Positions 38,026 through 46,733 of a stretch of 64,000 bases of DNA are shown piece by piece; position 1 is the stretch's first letter, and each line of letters opens with the position of its first letter. Both the position numbers and the translations under genes were made by a program. Location of the stretch: NCBI GenBank assembly GCA_049890275.1, contig JBMHBT010000016.1, positions 62,001 to 126,000 on the forward strand, read 5' to 3'. The DNA is from UBA7374 sp049890275 (lineage in GTDB: Bacteria; Verrucomicrobiota; Verrucomicrobiia; Opitutales; Coraliomargaritaceae). The notes under the pieces were generated by a model. It did no database searches and was not told the DNA's origin. It was given only the letters and a program-made list of their open reading frames with translations.

Positions 38026-39166
38026 TTCGTTCTTCACTTAAAGCCAACTCTATTTCCTCACGCAAACGCTGTGCATTCGCAAAATCTCCGAGGAAACTGG
38101 ATAACGCAAAAATATAAGCGTGTTCTACTTCTCCCTCCAGTAAGCGCTCATATAGTACACCGAGTGATTGCTGCGCATTCAGGTAAGCTGGATTTACCCG
38201 AGCCATACTGACCACAATGGTCCCCATTCGAATGAGTACCAACTCGCGAACACGTTCGTCATCTCGAAAGCGCCACAACTCACGCAAGTTTTTCACCTCG
38301 ATACCTAATTTCACAAACTCGTCCATTTCCGAAAGAACTACAATCCTTTGCTCCGAGGCCTCTAAAGAATCAAAGTTTGTTACCGACTCCGAAAGCAGAT
38401 CTGTCATCTGCTCCTGCCACCATTCAGATAAAATAACCGCTTCCTGATTCGGATCCGAAGGTTGAATCAACTGAATGAGATAATCGCGTACATCGACTCC
38501 AGCAATACCGGCACGGCACAAGCTGCGCACCGACTCACGGGACAACCCGGAATTTCGCATCGCCAGAAAGAAGAAGAAGTTGGATCGATTCGCCCCAGAC
38601 AAGCGCTTATCAGCAATCGTCTCCACTAAAGAAGGAAAGTTGGGCACACCCTCATTTGATGCAGACTCCTGCCATGCTTGATAAACCGCTGGACGTAGAC
38701 TCAAATAAGTTTGGTGTGACAATGCGGATATGACCCAAGCCTTACTCTTTTCCGGCGCTTCGTATCCATAATGATAGATAGCATAGCGAAACAAGTACGC
38801 ATCTACCATGCCGCGGCATAGGTCATAATAAGCCAGCTCTTCTCGCCAGTTAAAGTCGATCCGCACAAACCCCCCTGGCTCCGAAAAAATACGGTACTCT
38901 TCTGCGCCGGGTGATTCATCGCCGGGCCGAAGCGTAACCAGAATGCGCTGCGGAAAAGAATCCGGCTGGTCACCCAAATAGCGTTCTGCCTCCAGAACGA
39001 CACGTTCGCCGAGTTCTTCGACAAAATGAACCGAACGGCGATCCGAGCCGACGATATCAAAATACTGACCCTCGGTTGTTTCGAATCTCCCAAGAGACTC
39101 CGAGATAAAACCCAATGCACAGGCAAAGACCCATGCAATTTGGCCATACTGACTACGCCCGCCCAA
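38015..39166 (-). CDS. Exported hypothetical protein, possibly a degenerate peptidase-MA-like protein
   Basis: 383 residues from a TTG start at 39166, chosen because a perfect AGGAGG (39173-39178) lies 6 bp upstream and gives a signal-like N-terminus (GQIAWVFACALGFISES). The open frame goes up to 39319, which would bury it deeper in the DUF4013 gene. The central part (about 60-200) recalls secreted gluzincin (peptidase MA-like) proteins in layout (DLCRGMVDAYLFRYAIYHYG where HExxH would be expected, then SKAWVISALSHQTYLSLRPA where the glutamate helix would be), but no zinc motif is present. The rest is helical. Function unknown; its start overlaps the end of the DUF4013 gene by 14 bp, so the two are coupled. 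Confidence 0.7.
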   Translation of the reverse strand: MGGRSQYGQIAWVFACALGFISESLGRFETTEGQYFDIVGSDRRSVHFVEELGERVVLEAERYLGDQPDSFPQRILVTLRPGDESPGAEEYRIFSEPGGFVRIDFNWREELAYYDLCRGMVDAYLFRYAIYHYGYEAPEKSKAWVISALSHQTYLSLRPAVYQAWQESASNEGVPNFPSLVETIADKRLSGANRSNFFFFLAMRNSGLSRESVRSLCRAGIAGVDVRDYLIQLIQPSDPNQEAVILSEWWQEQMTDLLSESVTNFDSLEASEQRIVVLSEMDEFVKLGIEVKNLRELWRFRDDERVRELVLIRMGTIVVSMARVNPAYLNAQQSLGVLYERLLEGEVEHAYIFALSSFLGDFANAQRLREEIELALSEERINE

Positions 39167-39764
39167 CAGCTGCCTCCTCAATCCACCGGAAATACAAAGA
39201 GGCATACGCGATGAGTAACAATGGGCTAATAAAAAAAGTGATTCCGTAGAGTGGCCAACTAATAGCAGCGAGCCCGACCGATGCCAGTATAGCGACAAAA
39301 GCAGAGGGCAAAAGACCACGAACCATTCTGTAAATTAAAGAAACTTCTAGAAGGGCCCGCAGATGAGAACGCTGGAGGAGTCGATACAGAGCTGAGCAGA
39401 GCAAAAGCGAACAGAAGATCATAGCAATGACAGGCAACAAATAAGCCAAAATCCCGAAAAGCAGACCGTTGAACTGACCACAAACAGAATTCACGATCCA
39501 AACGGGGAGCAACCAGTAGATCAGCCAAGCAGCAGCAAAGTAAAAACCATCTAAGAATAGACTCTTCCAATCGGTCCATTCTGGCAAGACAACGACGCCG
39601 TGCCTGCGAGACTCCCGGCAAACCTGCATAAGGTATCCGAAGGACAGTAGATTGACGATTGGAATAAATGAAAACAGGCAACCCAATAAGACTTTCCTGA
39701 GAAGATCCGGCTTAGCCAGTAAGGACTGAAAAACAGATTCAAATTTTGGAGCTTCCTTCATCAT
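39153..39764 (-). CDS. DUF4013-family polytopic membrane protein
   Basis: 203 residues with about five membrane helices. Seen: FSFIPIVNLLSFGYLMQVCR then LPEWTDWKSLFLDGFYFAAA, the hallmark of DUF4013/YIP1-like membrane proteins of unknown role. The long open frame (to 40040) reaches into ispA on the other strand; the two ATGs at 39764 and 39761 fit the family start (KEAPKFESVFQSLLAKPDLL). Only 24 bp separate this start from the divergent ispA start, so the promoters must overlap. Followed, with a 14-bp overlap, by the exported protein at 38015. Confidence 0.85.
   Translation of the reverse strand: MMKEAPKFESVFQSLLAKPDLLRKVLLGCLFSFIPIVNLLSFGYLMQVCRESRRHGVVVLPEWTDWKSLFLDGFYFAAAWLIYWLLPVWIVNSVCGQFNGLLFGILAYLLPVIAMIFCSLLLCSALYRLLQRSHLRALLEVSLIYRMVRGLLPSAFVAILASVGLAAISWPLYGITFFISPLLLIAYASLYFRWIEEAAVGRA
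39173..39178 (-). promoter_or_regulatory. Strong Shine-Dalgarno site deciding a TTG start
   Basis: AGGAGG on the minus strand, 6 bp before TTG at 39166-39164, inside the last codons of the DUF4013 gene. It is one of the few perfect ribosome-binding sites in the window. Confidence 0.75.
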
Positions 39765-39788
39765 AAAGAAGAATCCATACATATCCTT

Positions 39789-40673
39789 ATGCAGTCTGCA
39801 GTAAAAGAAAAAACCAGTCAGTATCGTGATCGTGTCGAAAGCGGCATCCAATTCCTTCTCCCTCCCGCAGAAGCTCGCCCACATCGTCTGCATGCAGCCA
39901 TGCGCCACTCTATGGAAGCGGGTGGCAAACGCATTCGTCCCGTTCTTCTTCTCGCTGCCGCAGAAATTTTTCCGTCTCATCAGGACCCAATACCGGCAGC
40001 TGTCGCGATCGAATGCCTGCATACATACACACTGATTCACGACGACCTACCTGCACTGGACGACAGTGACCTACGCCGCGGGCGCCCCTCCTGCCACAAG
40101 CAATTTGATGAACCGACTGCTATTTTAGCCGGCGACGCCCTTCTCACACTGGCCTTTGGCATCCTTGCTGATGCTTACGACGAAAATCCCGTGCTCTCTT
40201 GTAAACTCATACAAATCCTCGCTCAGTCCGCAGGAAGTACCTGCTTGATCGGAGGGCAGCAGGAAGACATTGAAAACGAGGGTCGTATTGCTGGAGCTGA
40301 AACGCTTCGATACATTCACGAAAACAAAACAGCGGCTCTGATTTCCGCCGCCATCCGTATGGGACTACTCTTCGCGCAACCGTCCGAAGAGCAATTACAA
40401 GTTGCGGAAGATGCCGGAAAACACATCGGCTTGTGTTTCCAGATCATAGATGACATCCTCGACGCTACTTCAACTGTCGAAACTATGGGAAAGCCCGTTG
40501 GCAATGATGCCGCAACAGGTAAAAATACCTATGTTGCACTGCACGGCATTGAAACGGCGCGTACAATGGCGCACGACCACGTACAAAAATCGCTCGACTT
40601 GATCAGCCATCTCGGCGGAAACAACGAATACCTGCTCCAGTTAATCCAATCGCTGGAAGAGCGTATACACTAA
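39789..40673 (+). CDS. ispA: Polyprenyl synthetase, farnesyl/geranylgeranyl diphosphate synthase type
   Basis: Chain elongation of DMAPP/IPP to C15-C20 isoprenoid diphosphates. 294 residues. Seen: the first aspartate-rich motif in HDDLPALDDSDLRRG, GGKRIRPVLLLAAAE, GGQQEDIENEG, and the second motif FQIIDDILDATST. The residues before the first motif (ECLHTYTLIHDDL) resemble bacterial farnesyl diphosphate synthases. Its TAA and the TAG of the convergent galK interlock (4-bp overlap, 40670-40673). Confidence 0.93.
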   Translation: MQSAVKEKTSQYRDRVESGIQFLLPPAEARPHRLHAAMRHSMEAGGKRIRPVLLLAAAEIFPSHQDPIPAAVAIECLHTYTLIHDDLPALDDSDLRRGRPSCHKQFDEPTAILAGDALLTLAFGILADAYDENPVLSCKLIQILAQSAGSTCLIGGQQEDIENEGRIAGAETLRYIHENKTAALISAAIRMGLLFAQPSEEQLQVAEDAGKHIGLCFQIIDDILDATSTVETMGKPVGNDAATGKNTYVALHGIETARTMAHDHVQKSLDLISHLGGNNEYLLQLIQSLEERIH

Positions 40674-41821
40674 AGCAAGCGGGCACCGGCACCAGCCCGA
40701 GTGCGAAAAACAGTTGTATCCAGTTCGAACTGCTTCCGATACGCCTGAGCGACAACCGAAGCCTCCACCTCGTTAAAAGACTCATTGGTCAAAGCCATCA
40801 CCGCTCCTCCAAAACCACCTCCTGTCAGCCGCGAACCATACACGTTCGGGCAACGATGCAAAAGATCGGCCAGAAAATCCAACTCAGGAGTACTATTTTC
40901 AAAGTTGTCGCGAGAACTCCAATGAGAAGCAGATAAGATTGTCCCAATTTTTGTTAGATCACCAGTAATGAGTGCTCTATCAACGGCACGCACACGGTCA
41001 TTTTCCCCCACAATGTGACAAGCGCGACTGTACAGTAATTGCCCCAAAGCTTCTTTACTCGAGTCTAACTGTGCTTGATTGATCTGCGAGAGCGTCTTTG
41101 CCTCCGGGTACGTCTCTTGCAAGACAGCGAGAGCATCATGACATTCCTTATGCCGATCCGCATAGGCTGACTCCACCAGCGCGTGTTTCTTATTGGAATT
41201 AAAAATCCAGAAATAAGTTCCCTCCGGCAATGCCTTCGTGCCAAACACTTCTCGACCACAATCAATTCGAACCAGAGAATCCACCCGACCAAAAGCAGAT
41301 ACACCCTGATCCAAAATCCCGCACGGCATACCGACAAATTCGTTCTCTGCCCGGCGACAAAGACGAGCAAATGCCCTGTTGTCCGCTTCAAAGCCACACA
41401 TAGCCGCAAGAGCATGAGCCGTCGCTAATTCAAAGGCCGCACTGCTACTTAGACCTGCACCACTCGGCAAAGTACTCGTCACTGCTAAATTAAAGCCACT
41501 TTTCAGGCACATTCCTTCATCCAGCATGACTTTCGTCACACCCAGTGGATAGTTTGCCCAAAAGTCATTCCCCTTGAGTGGTGTTAAGACATCCAGAGAA
41601 GTTTTCACCAGACCCTCTGCAGTACTGACCAAGCAAATCTGACGATCCTCTCGTGGCGCGACAGCGACACGGATACCTTCCGAAACCGCCACCCCCATAA
41701 CAAGTCCACCGTTGTAATCGGTGTGGTTGCCGATAAACTCGATACGTCCGGGAGCGAAAGCCAAATGGCATGCTTCTTGGCCAAAGACTTCTTGGAAAAA
41801 ATTGCTCAGTTCTTGCTTCAT
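40670..41821 (-). CDS. galK: Galactokinase
   Basis: Phosphorylates alpha-D-galactose at C1 (Leloir pathway). GHMP kinase, 383 residues. Seen: the GalK signature APGRIEFIGNHTDYNGG (usually GRVNLIGEHTDYN; here N replaces E in NHTDYN), the ATP motif PSGAGLSSSAAFELA, and motif III RLTGGGFGGAVMAL. The change of GEHTDYN to GNHTDYN touches a residue that contacts galactose in known structures, so specificity may be shifted. 15 bp downstream of glnS on the same strand; probably cotranscribed. No galT or galE is next to it. Confidence 0.93.
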   Translation of the reverse strand: MKQELSNFFQEVFGQEACHLAFAPGRIEFIGNHTDYNGGLVMGVAVSEGIRVAVAPREDRQICLVSTAEGLVKTSLDVLTPLKGNDFWANYPLGVTKVMLDEGMCLKSGFNLAVTSTLPSGAGLSSSAAFELATAHALAAMCGFEADNRAFARLCRRAENEFVGMPCGILDQGVSAFGRVDSLVRIDCGREVFGTKALPEGTYFWIFNSNKKHALVESAYADRHKECHDALAVLQETYPEAKTLSQINQAQLDSSKEALGQLLYSRACHIVGENDRVRAVDRALITGDLTKIGTILSASHWSSRDNFENSTPELDFLADLLHRCPNVYGSRLTGGGFGGAVMALTNESFNEVEASVVAQAYRKQFELDTTVFRTRAGAGARLL

Positions 41822-41836
41822 AATAATTGCTTCCCT

Positions 41837-43507
41837 TTACGAACGTGTTTTTGCCCCGCGAGTATCACGTAAGCCAACTGTGTGATTGATGACCGGAGCA
41901 CCCGACTCGGAGAGAATAGAGTCTGCACAGAAATAGCCAATCCTCTCCAATTGACAAGCTTGCCCCGCTTCCAGGCTAGCTAAAGCCGGTTCACCGTAGG
42001 CAGTCGTCTCGCTTCGTGAATCCGGACTTACATAGTCGAGGAAATCACAGTCTTTGTCTGCATCCGGCTTTTCCACAGTAAAGAGACGGTCAAATAAACG
42101 AACCGGCAGGCGCAAGGCATGCTCTACACTGACCCAATGAATCACGCCCTTTACCTTACGGTCCTCCGGGTTGCGGTTCAGCGTATCCAAATCCACACTA
42201 CAAAGAAGCTTCGTAATCTGGCCCTCCGCATCCTTTACGACCTCATCACATTTTATGATATAAGCCCCCCGTAAACGTACTTCTCCACCGAGGCGAAGAC
42301 GGAAGAACTTCCGGTTGGCTTCTTCACGAAAATCCGCCTTCTCAATATAAAGACGCTTCGAAAAAGGTACCTTACGCATACCGGCAGATGTATCTTCCGG
42401 ATTATTTACTGCCTCCACTTCCAGTGTTTTGCCTTCCGGCCAATTCGTCAGCTCCACTTCCAACGGATCCATTACCGCCATACGTCTTTCTGCCGTACGG
42501 TTCAGCACCTCGCGAACGGAATGCTCCAGCAAAGCAATATCACTAGTAGAAGGTACTTTGGTAATACCGACCGTTGAACAAAAATTGCGAATTGCCTCTG
42601 CCGGATAGCCACGCCGACGCATCCCTGAAAGCGTCGGCATCCGAGGGTCATCCCAACCATCGACGTGCCCTCCCTCGACTAAAGCACGTAACTTCCGCTT
42701 ACTCACAACCGTGTAGGTTAAGTTCAGCCGGGCAAACTCAGTTTGCTTGGAGGGAAAAATACCCAGCTTTTCAATAAACCAATCATAAAGTGGTCGGTGG
42801 TCTTCAAACTCCAGCGAACAAAGCGAATGGGTTACTTCTTCAATCGAATCACTCTGACCGTGAGTAAAGTCGTAGCTGGGGTAGATACACCATGCATCGC
42901 CCAGTCGATGGTGATGCATCCGCTTGATCCGATACAATACCGGATCACGCAGATTCATATTGGGGTGCGCCATATCGATCTTCGCCCGCAGAACGCGAGC
43001 ACCGTCAGCAAACTCACCGGCTCGCATACGCTTGAATAGATCCAGACTTTCCTCTGCCGGACGATCCCGATACGGGCTATTTTGGCCCGGCACTGTCAGC
43101 GTACCGCGACTCGCACGCATTGCATCAAAGCTCTGATCATCGACGTAAGCATCACCCGACTCAATCAAGAGACAAGCCCACTCAAAAAGTTGCTCAAAAT
43201 AATCACTAGCATAACAGATCTGATCCCATTCATAGCCCAACCAGCGGATATCCTCTCGGATTGCCTGCACAAATTCATCACTCTCCTTTTCCGGGTTCGT
43301 ATCATCAAAACGCAGATTGCATTTTCCTCCGAACTCGCGAGCAATTTCAAAATTCAGGCAGATCGCCTTAGCATGGCCAATCTGCAGATAACCATTCGGC
43401 TCCGGAGGAAACCGGGTCTGCACACGCCCGTCATGTTTCCCCGCTGCCACATCGGCAGACACCATCTGGCGGATAAAATCCATCGGTTTTTCTTTCGCTT
43501 CTGACAT
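41837..43507 (-). CDS. glnS: Glutaminyl-tRNA synthetase
   Basis: Direct charging of tRNA-Gln with glutamine. 556 residues from the ATG at 43507; the frame extends to 43579 but the family start is SEAKEKPMDFIRQMVSADV. Seen: HIGH motif in PPEPNGYLQIGHAKAICLN, RFDDTNPEKE, the tRNA-contact YDFTHGQSDSIEEVTHSLC, KMSKS variant VVSKRKLRALV, and the two-barrel anticodon domain (VSVEHALRLPVRLFDRLF). Presence of GlnS implies that Gln-tRNA does not depend only on the GatCAB route. Followed by galK after 15 bp. Confidence 0.96.
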   Translation of the reverse strand: MSEAKEKPMDFIRQMVSADVAAGKHDGRVQTRFPPEPNGYLQIGHAKAICLNFEIAREFGGKCNLRFDDTNPEKESDEFVQAIREDIRWLGYEWDQICYASDYFEQLFEWACLLIESGDAYVDDQSFDAMRASRGTLTVPGQNSPYRDRPAEESLDLFKRMRAGEFADGARVLRAKIDMAHPNMNLRDPVLYRIKRMHHHRLGDAWCIYPSYDFTHGQSDSIEEVTHSLCSLEFEDHRPLYDWFIEKLGIFPSKQTEFARLNLTYTVVSKRKLRALVEGGHVDGWDDPRMPTLSGMRRRGYPAEAIRNFCSTVGITKVPSTSDIALLEHSVREVLNRTAERRMAVMDPLEVELTNWPEGKTLEVEAVNNPEDTSAGMRKVPFSKRLYIEKADFREEANRKFFRLRLGGEVRLRGAYIIKCDEVVKDAEGQITKLLCSVDLDTLNRNPEDRKVKGVIHWVSVEHALRLPVRLFDRLFTVEKPDADKDCDFLDYVSPDSRSETTAYGEPALASLEAGQACQLERIGYFCADSILSESGAPVINHTVGLRDTRGAKTRS

Positions 43508-43754
43508 TAGATCCAGAGAAAAAGCGGAGGCGGGCAGAACCGCCAGTTTAAAAATCAGGATGACTAAATACCTTGGCATCCCACAACGGGAAAACGAGCA
43601 AAATCAGCTCAGCTATTCATACATACGCAGGCAGCTCCTCCGGCAGAGTCAGCAGTTAAAAAAATAGAAAGAATAACGCGTAAAGAAAACGAGTAGAAAG
43701 TGAAAAACCAAGCTTAGTTGCTCATAAAAGACGAAATCTGATTCAGTATGATTG

Positions 43755-43783
43755 CCTCGCCCTGTTGGCGATTCAGAGCGAGG
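43755..43783. other. Nested, mutually exclusive hairpins
   Basis: Outer pairing CCTCGC (43755-43760) with GCGAGG (43778-43783), and an inner alternative TCGCC (43757-43761) with GGCGA (43767-43771) around loop CTGTT. They compete for the same bases. No T-tract follows, so it is not a simple terminator. Confidence 0.4.
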
Positions 43784-43809
43784 AGAAATTTTCACTCAAT
43801 AATTTCCTA

Positions 43810-43849
43810 GATCTTATTTTACTCAATAACTGCACCTCAAAATAAGATC
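43810..43849. repeat. Perfect 11-bp inverted repeat upstream of the small secreted protein
   Basis: GATCTTATTTT at 43810-43820 and AAAATAAGATC at 43839-43849, 18 bp apart and 95 bp before the ATG at 43945. The arms match perfectly. It could be an operator dyad or a weak stem in the leader; sequence alone does not decide. Confidence 0.7.
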
Positions 43850-43944
43850 ATTATAAAAACGTTATTTTTTTATTGGAATCGTTTCAAAAAAAACTAAGAT
43901 TTCCAACCTATTGCCATTCTGGCTTAGTAAAAAAAGGAAATCAT

Positions 43945-44142
43945 ATGAAACATATTGTTCTCTGTCTAATCGCCATCATCCCGATAATCCTCACCGCCCA
44001 TCCAGGCGGTCTCGACAAAGAGGGAGGCCATGTCGACAAAAAGACCGGCACTTACCACACCCATAAAAAGAAAATAGCGGAAAAAACAAAACCGGTGGAA
44101 ACTCCGGCAAAAAAGCCTGCAAAAACGGACGCAAAACCCTGA
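43945..44142 (+). CDS. Small exported YHYH-like protein
   Basis: 65 residues from an ATG with a good AAAAGGAA ribosome site 6 bp upstream. Signal peptide (1-19, ending TAH), then HPGGLDKEGGHVDKKTG followed by TYHTHKKK, which resembles the short GGxDxxGGHxDxxTGxYHxHR segment found in YHYH-type and Excalibur-like exported proteins, then a Lys/Pro/Ala-rich tail. The histidines and aspartates could bind metal, but the function is unknown. Convergent with the TPR membrane protein (9 bp between stops). Confidence 0.75.
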   Translation: MKHIVLCLIAIIPIILTAHPGGLDKEGGHVDKKTGTYHTHKKKIAEKTKPVETPAKKPAKTDAKP

Positions 44143-44151
44143 GGTTTTACT

Positions 44152-44925
44152 CTATTCGATTCGAAAGCGCCTGTCCGATGGTAAACCCAGTTCAGATTCT
44201 AGTTCACGGATACGCTCCAAAACAACAGGTTTTTGGGCGAAAGGATTATCATCGGGCAGGTCTTCGTAGAGTTTTCTTAGAAAGAGATAGGCATCCTGTA
44301 ATCTTCCTGTTTGTCGAAGGAGCTCCCCATAGATTCGAGCTGCGTAAAAAGGGGCATCGGGGAGCTTAGATGCCGCCAAGAACCACGGAGCGGCCTCTAC
44401 CGGCGAATCGAGACGGTTGAGATAAATTTGTCCGATCTCTAAGGGTATTTTTGGATTTTCTGGGTGGTAGTGCCGGGCGCGTTCAAGCAGAATAAAAGCC
44501 CTCTCCGCTTGCTCCGAATCAATTGCATCCCAACGAGTTTCCGGCACAGCTTCATAGCCGCCCTCATCCCGAATACGCCAGTTGGGCATATCATAAGCAA
44601 GAATACGGGCCGATTGAATCCAAAAGAAATCCGGCTTTGGGTCGAGTGTGGTAACCATCCCGACTAATGCAGCCACTTTGGCTGTGTCGCGCTCCTCCCA
44701 AAAAGTATTGAGCCGTAGCCAGAGTAAGTCGGCTATGATCGTACGAAAACCACCCAAGACTCCAACAACAAAGCCCTGACCGAGAGAGGCCTCTACACTC
44801 TCAAGCTTCATAGCCGCATCCTCCGAAGTGATGGCCTCCCACGCAGGTCCTTCCAGTGGACGAGCCAACAGGCTGACAAGAATGAGCGCCAGAACTCCAG
44901 CAAAGTGTATCAATAAAACACGCAT
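44152..44925 (-). CDS. TPR-type membrane-anchored protein of an ABC exporter operon
   Basis: 257 residues from an ATG at 44925. One N-terminal membrane helix (about 3-22), then a helical region (QGFVVGVLGGFRTIIADLLWLRLNTFWEERD) and TPR-like helices (ERAFILLERARHYHPENPKIPLEIGQIY, RIYGELLRQTGRLQDAYLFL). The start and the GGFRTIIADLLW segment are typical of a conserved protein found after ABC-2 permeases in PVC bacteria; the role is unknown. Third gene of the set ATPase-permease-this gene, 29 bp after the permease stop. Confidence 0.75.
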   Translation of the reverse strand: MRVLLIHFAGVLALILVSLLARPLEGPAWEAITSEDAAMKLESVEASLGQGFVVGVLGGFRTIIADLLWLRLNTFWEERDTAKVAALVGMVTTLDPKPDFFWIQSARILAYDMPNWRIRDEGGYEAVPETRWDAIDSEQAERAFILLERARHYHPENPKIPLEIGQIYLNRLDSPVEAAPWFLAASKLPDAPFYAARIYGELLRQTGRLQDAYLFLRKLYEDLPDDNPFAQKPVVLERIRELESELGLPSDRRFRIE

Positions 44926-44954
44926 GATCGATAGCGTTTCACCAAACAAAACCG

Positions 44955-45782
44955 CTAAAATTGCCTTCTGCGGAAGTGGAGTGAGGAAAGAGCTAAAAAT
45001 ACTGCGGCGTAAAGAAAGCCATAGGCAACAATTTGAACAATTGTGGAGCTGGGCAGTGACTCGTTGCTGACAAGAATCATGCGATCGCTGACATTGAACA
45101 GTTGGAAATTCGGAAAAATCCAAGCGAGCAGTGCGATCAACCAGCGGCTTAGACCAAGCGAGGTTTCAATATAGGCATCGCGTGCGATGTATTGAAGTTG
45201 GCAGACAACAATGATAAAAAAACTAACAATGACGGTGTAGAGATTGGTATTAGAAAAACTGCCAATAAAGAGCGTGATCGCAGAGATGATGCCGAACTTG
45301 GTCCACTGCAAAAAGCCTAGGACAAAGAGGTCGCCAAAACGAACCAAACGCTGTGCTCCCTCGCCTCCCAGAGCCATCTGGCTTAAGAGCACACTTTCCC
45401 GCCAACACAAAATGCCCGCGAGGACGAGACAAAGGACCAGTACAAATACAAAGAGTACGAGCTGGGCGCCCATCCATTTACCGATAAGAAACTCCAATCG
45501 ATGAACCGGCTTAGCCAAAAGAGTCAGAGCAGTTCGGTTTTCCAGTTCATTGAAAAAGAGCTGAGCCGTAGAGAAGACTGCCAGTACTGTCCCAAATACA
45601 AACAGCGCACCAAATCCAAAATCAGCGATAAATTTCAGTTCCCCTGTGCCAAAATCGAACTGTTGAAAAAAATGAACACTCGCGACCAGAGCGACCGCCA
45701 GAAGGAGTAAGGAATTAAAGAATTTCTGTCGCACCGCTTCGAGAAAGGTGTTCGCCGAAATCAACCAGATACGTCCAATCAT
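44955..45782 (-). CDS. ABC-2 type transporter permease
   Basis: 275 residues with six membrane helices. Seen: the N-terminal NTFLEAVRQKFFNSLLLLA and FGTVLAVFSTAQLFFNELENRTALTLLAKPVHRLEFLIGKW, the usual start and cytoplasmic helix of ABC-2 permeases (RTALTLLAKPV equals the family R-x-x-x-LLxxP). Together with the ATPase it forms an exporter of unknown cargo. Its ATG overlaps the ATPase stop by 4 bp. Confidence 0.87.
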   Translation of the reverse strand: MIGRIWLISANTFLEAVRQKFFNSLLLLAVALVASVHFFQQFDFGTGELKFIADFGFGALFVFGTVLAVFSTAQLFFNELENRTALTLLAKPVHRLEFLIGKWMGAQLVLFVFVLVLCLVLAGILCWRESVLLSQMALGGEGAQRLVRFGDLFVLGFLQWTKFGIISAITLFIGSFSNTNLYTVIVSFFIIVVCQLQYIARDAYIETSLGLSRWLIALLAWIFPNFQLFNVSDRMILVSNESLPSSTIVQIVAYGFLYAAVFLALSSLHFRRRQF

Positions 45783-46648
45783 GCGTCCTCCTTCTTTTTT
45801 AATTCTGACTTCCCAATAACATCCAAAAAAATTGATTCTAAACTCCGCCTTGATGGATCGAAGCTTACACTGCGTCCGCCTCGGGCTTTAGCCAGTGACT
45901 GTACAGCATCGAGACCTGCTGCATCCAATCCCTCAACCAACAGGCTATCGCTCGATTGATTTGCCAGCAAGGACTCGACAGCACCCTCGACCATGAGGCG
46001 ACCCTTGTGCAAAATAGCGACCCGGTCGCAAAGATCTTCTAATTGAGCTAATAAATGAGAGCAAACCAGTACTGTCTTGCCCTCTCTCTTGAGATCGAGA
46101 ATGATTTCTCCAATCGCAGCTGCTCCAAGTGGATCCACACCTGCAGTTGGCTCGTCCAATACGACTAATTGCGGATTGTGGACAACAGCCTGAGCCAAAC
46201 CGATGCGTTGAAGCATGCCTTTGGAATAGGTTGCAACCCTGCGATCTGCTGCGTCTTTCATGCCGACTCGCTGAATCACGGACTCAACTGCCACTCTTCG
46301 CTCGGCGCCGCTCATTCCGCAAATACCTGCGTAAAAAGTGACGAGTTCACGGCCAGTCAAATAGCGATAAAAATAAGGTGCTTCCGGCAAGTAACCGACA
46401 TGACAGCGAGCCTCCGCCGAAAGACTGGAGACACCAAATAATCGACACGCCCCCTGAGATGCAGGCAAAAGCCCGAGTAGTATTTTAATCGTCGTGCTCT
46501 TTCCTGAACCATTGGGACCCAAGAGACCGAAAATCTCATTGTTTGCGATATTCAAACTCAAATTATCCACCGCCCGCAGCTTACTTCCACGAAGCCCAAC
46601 GGAAAAATCCTTGGTCAAATTTTCAATCTGTACGGCAATCTGTTTCAT
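45779..46648 (-). CDS. ABC transporter ATP-binding protein
   Basis: 289 residues from ATG 46648. Seen: Walker A GPNGSGKSTTIKILLG, Q-loop region VGYLPEAPYFYRYLTG, signature YSKGMLQRIGLAQA, Walker B QLVVLDEPTAGVDPLG, and the switch His in VCSHLLAQLEDLCD. The C-terminal region (about 215-289) has the extra domain common in CcmA/DrrA-type ATPases. It drives the permease at 44955; three-gene operon with overlaps. The nature of the cargo is not shown by the sequence. Confidence 0.93.
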   Translation of the reverse strand: MKQIAVQIENLTKDFSVGLRGSKLRAVDNLSLNIANNEIFGLLGPNGSGKSTTIKILLGLLPASQGACRLFGVSSLSAEARCHVGYLPEAPYFYRYLTGRELVTFYAGICGMSGAERRVAVESVIQRVGMKDAADRRVATYSKGMLQRIGLAQAVVHNPQLVVLDEPTAGVDPLGAAAIGEIILDLKREGKTVLVCSHLLAQLEDLCDRVAILHKGRLMVEGAVESLLANQSSDSLLVEGLDAAGLDAVQSLAKARGGRSVSFDPSRRSLESIFLDVIGKSELKKKEDA

Positions 46649-46733
46649 CCAAGCTTGAGTGAGCTGCTTACGGTGATTCCATCGCATTCGTCATGAGGCA
46701 ACAAAATAGCGGACGTCTTGCTGGTGGCAATCC

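Larger units (their letters stand above)
43508..43944. other. 437-bp intergenic region between glnS and the small YHYH-like gene
   Basis: No gene is visible. The half near glnS is of normal composition, the half near 43945 is AT-rich. It holds two inverted-repeat elements described separately (43755-43783 and 43810-43849) and a poly-A/T stretch around 43858-43900. Both flanking genes should have promoters here. Confidence 0.6.
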
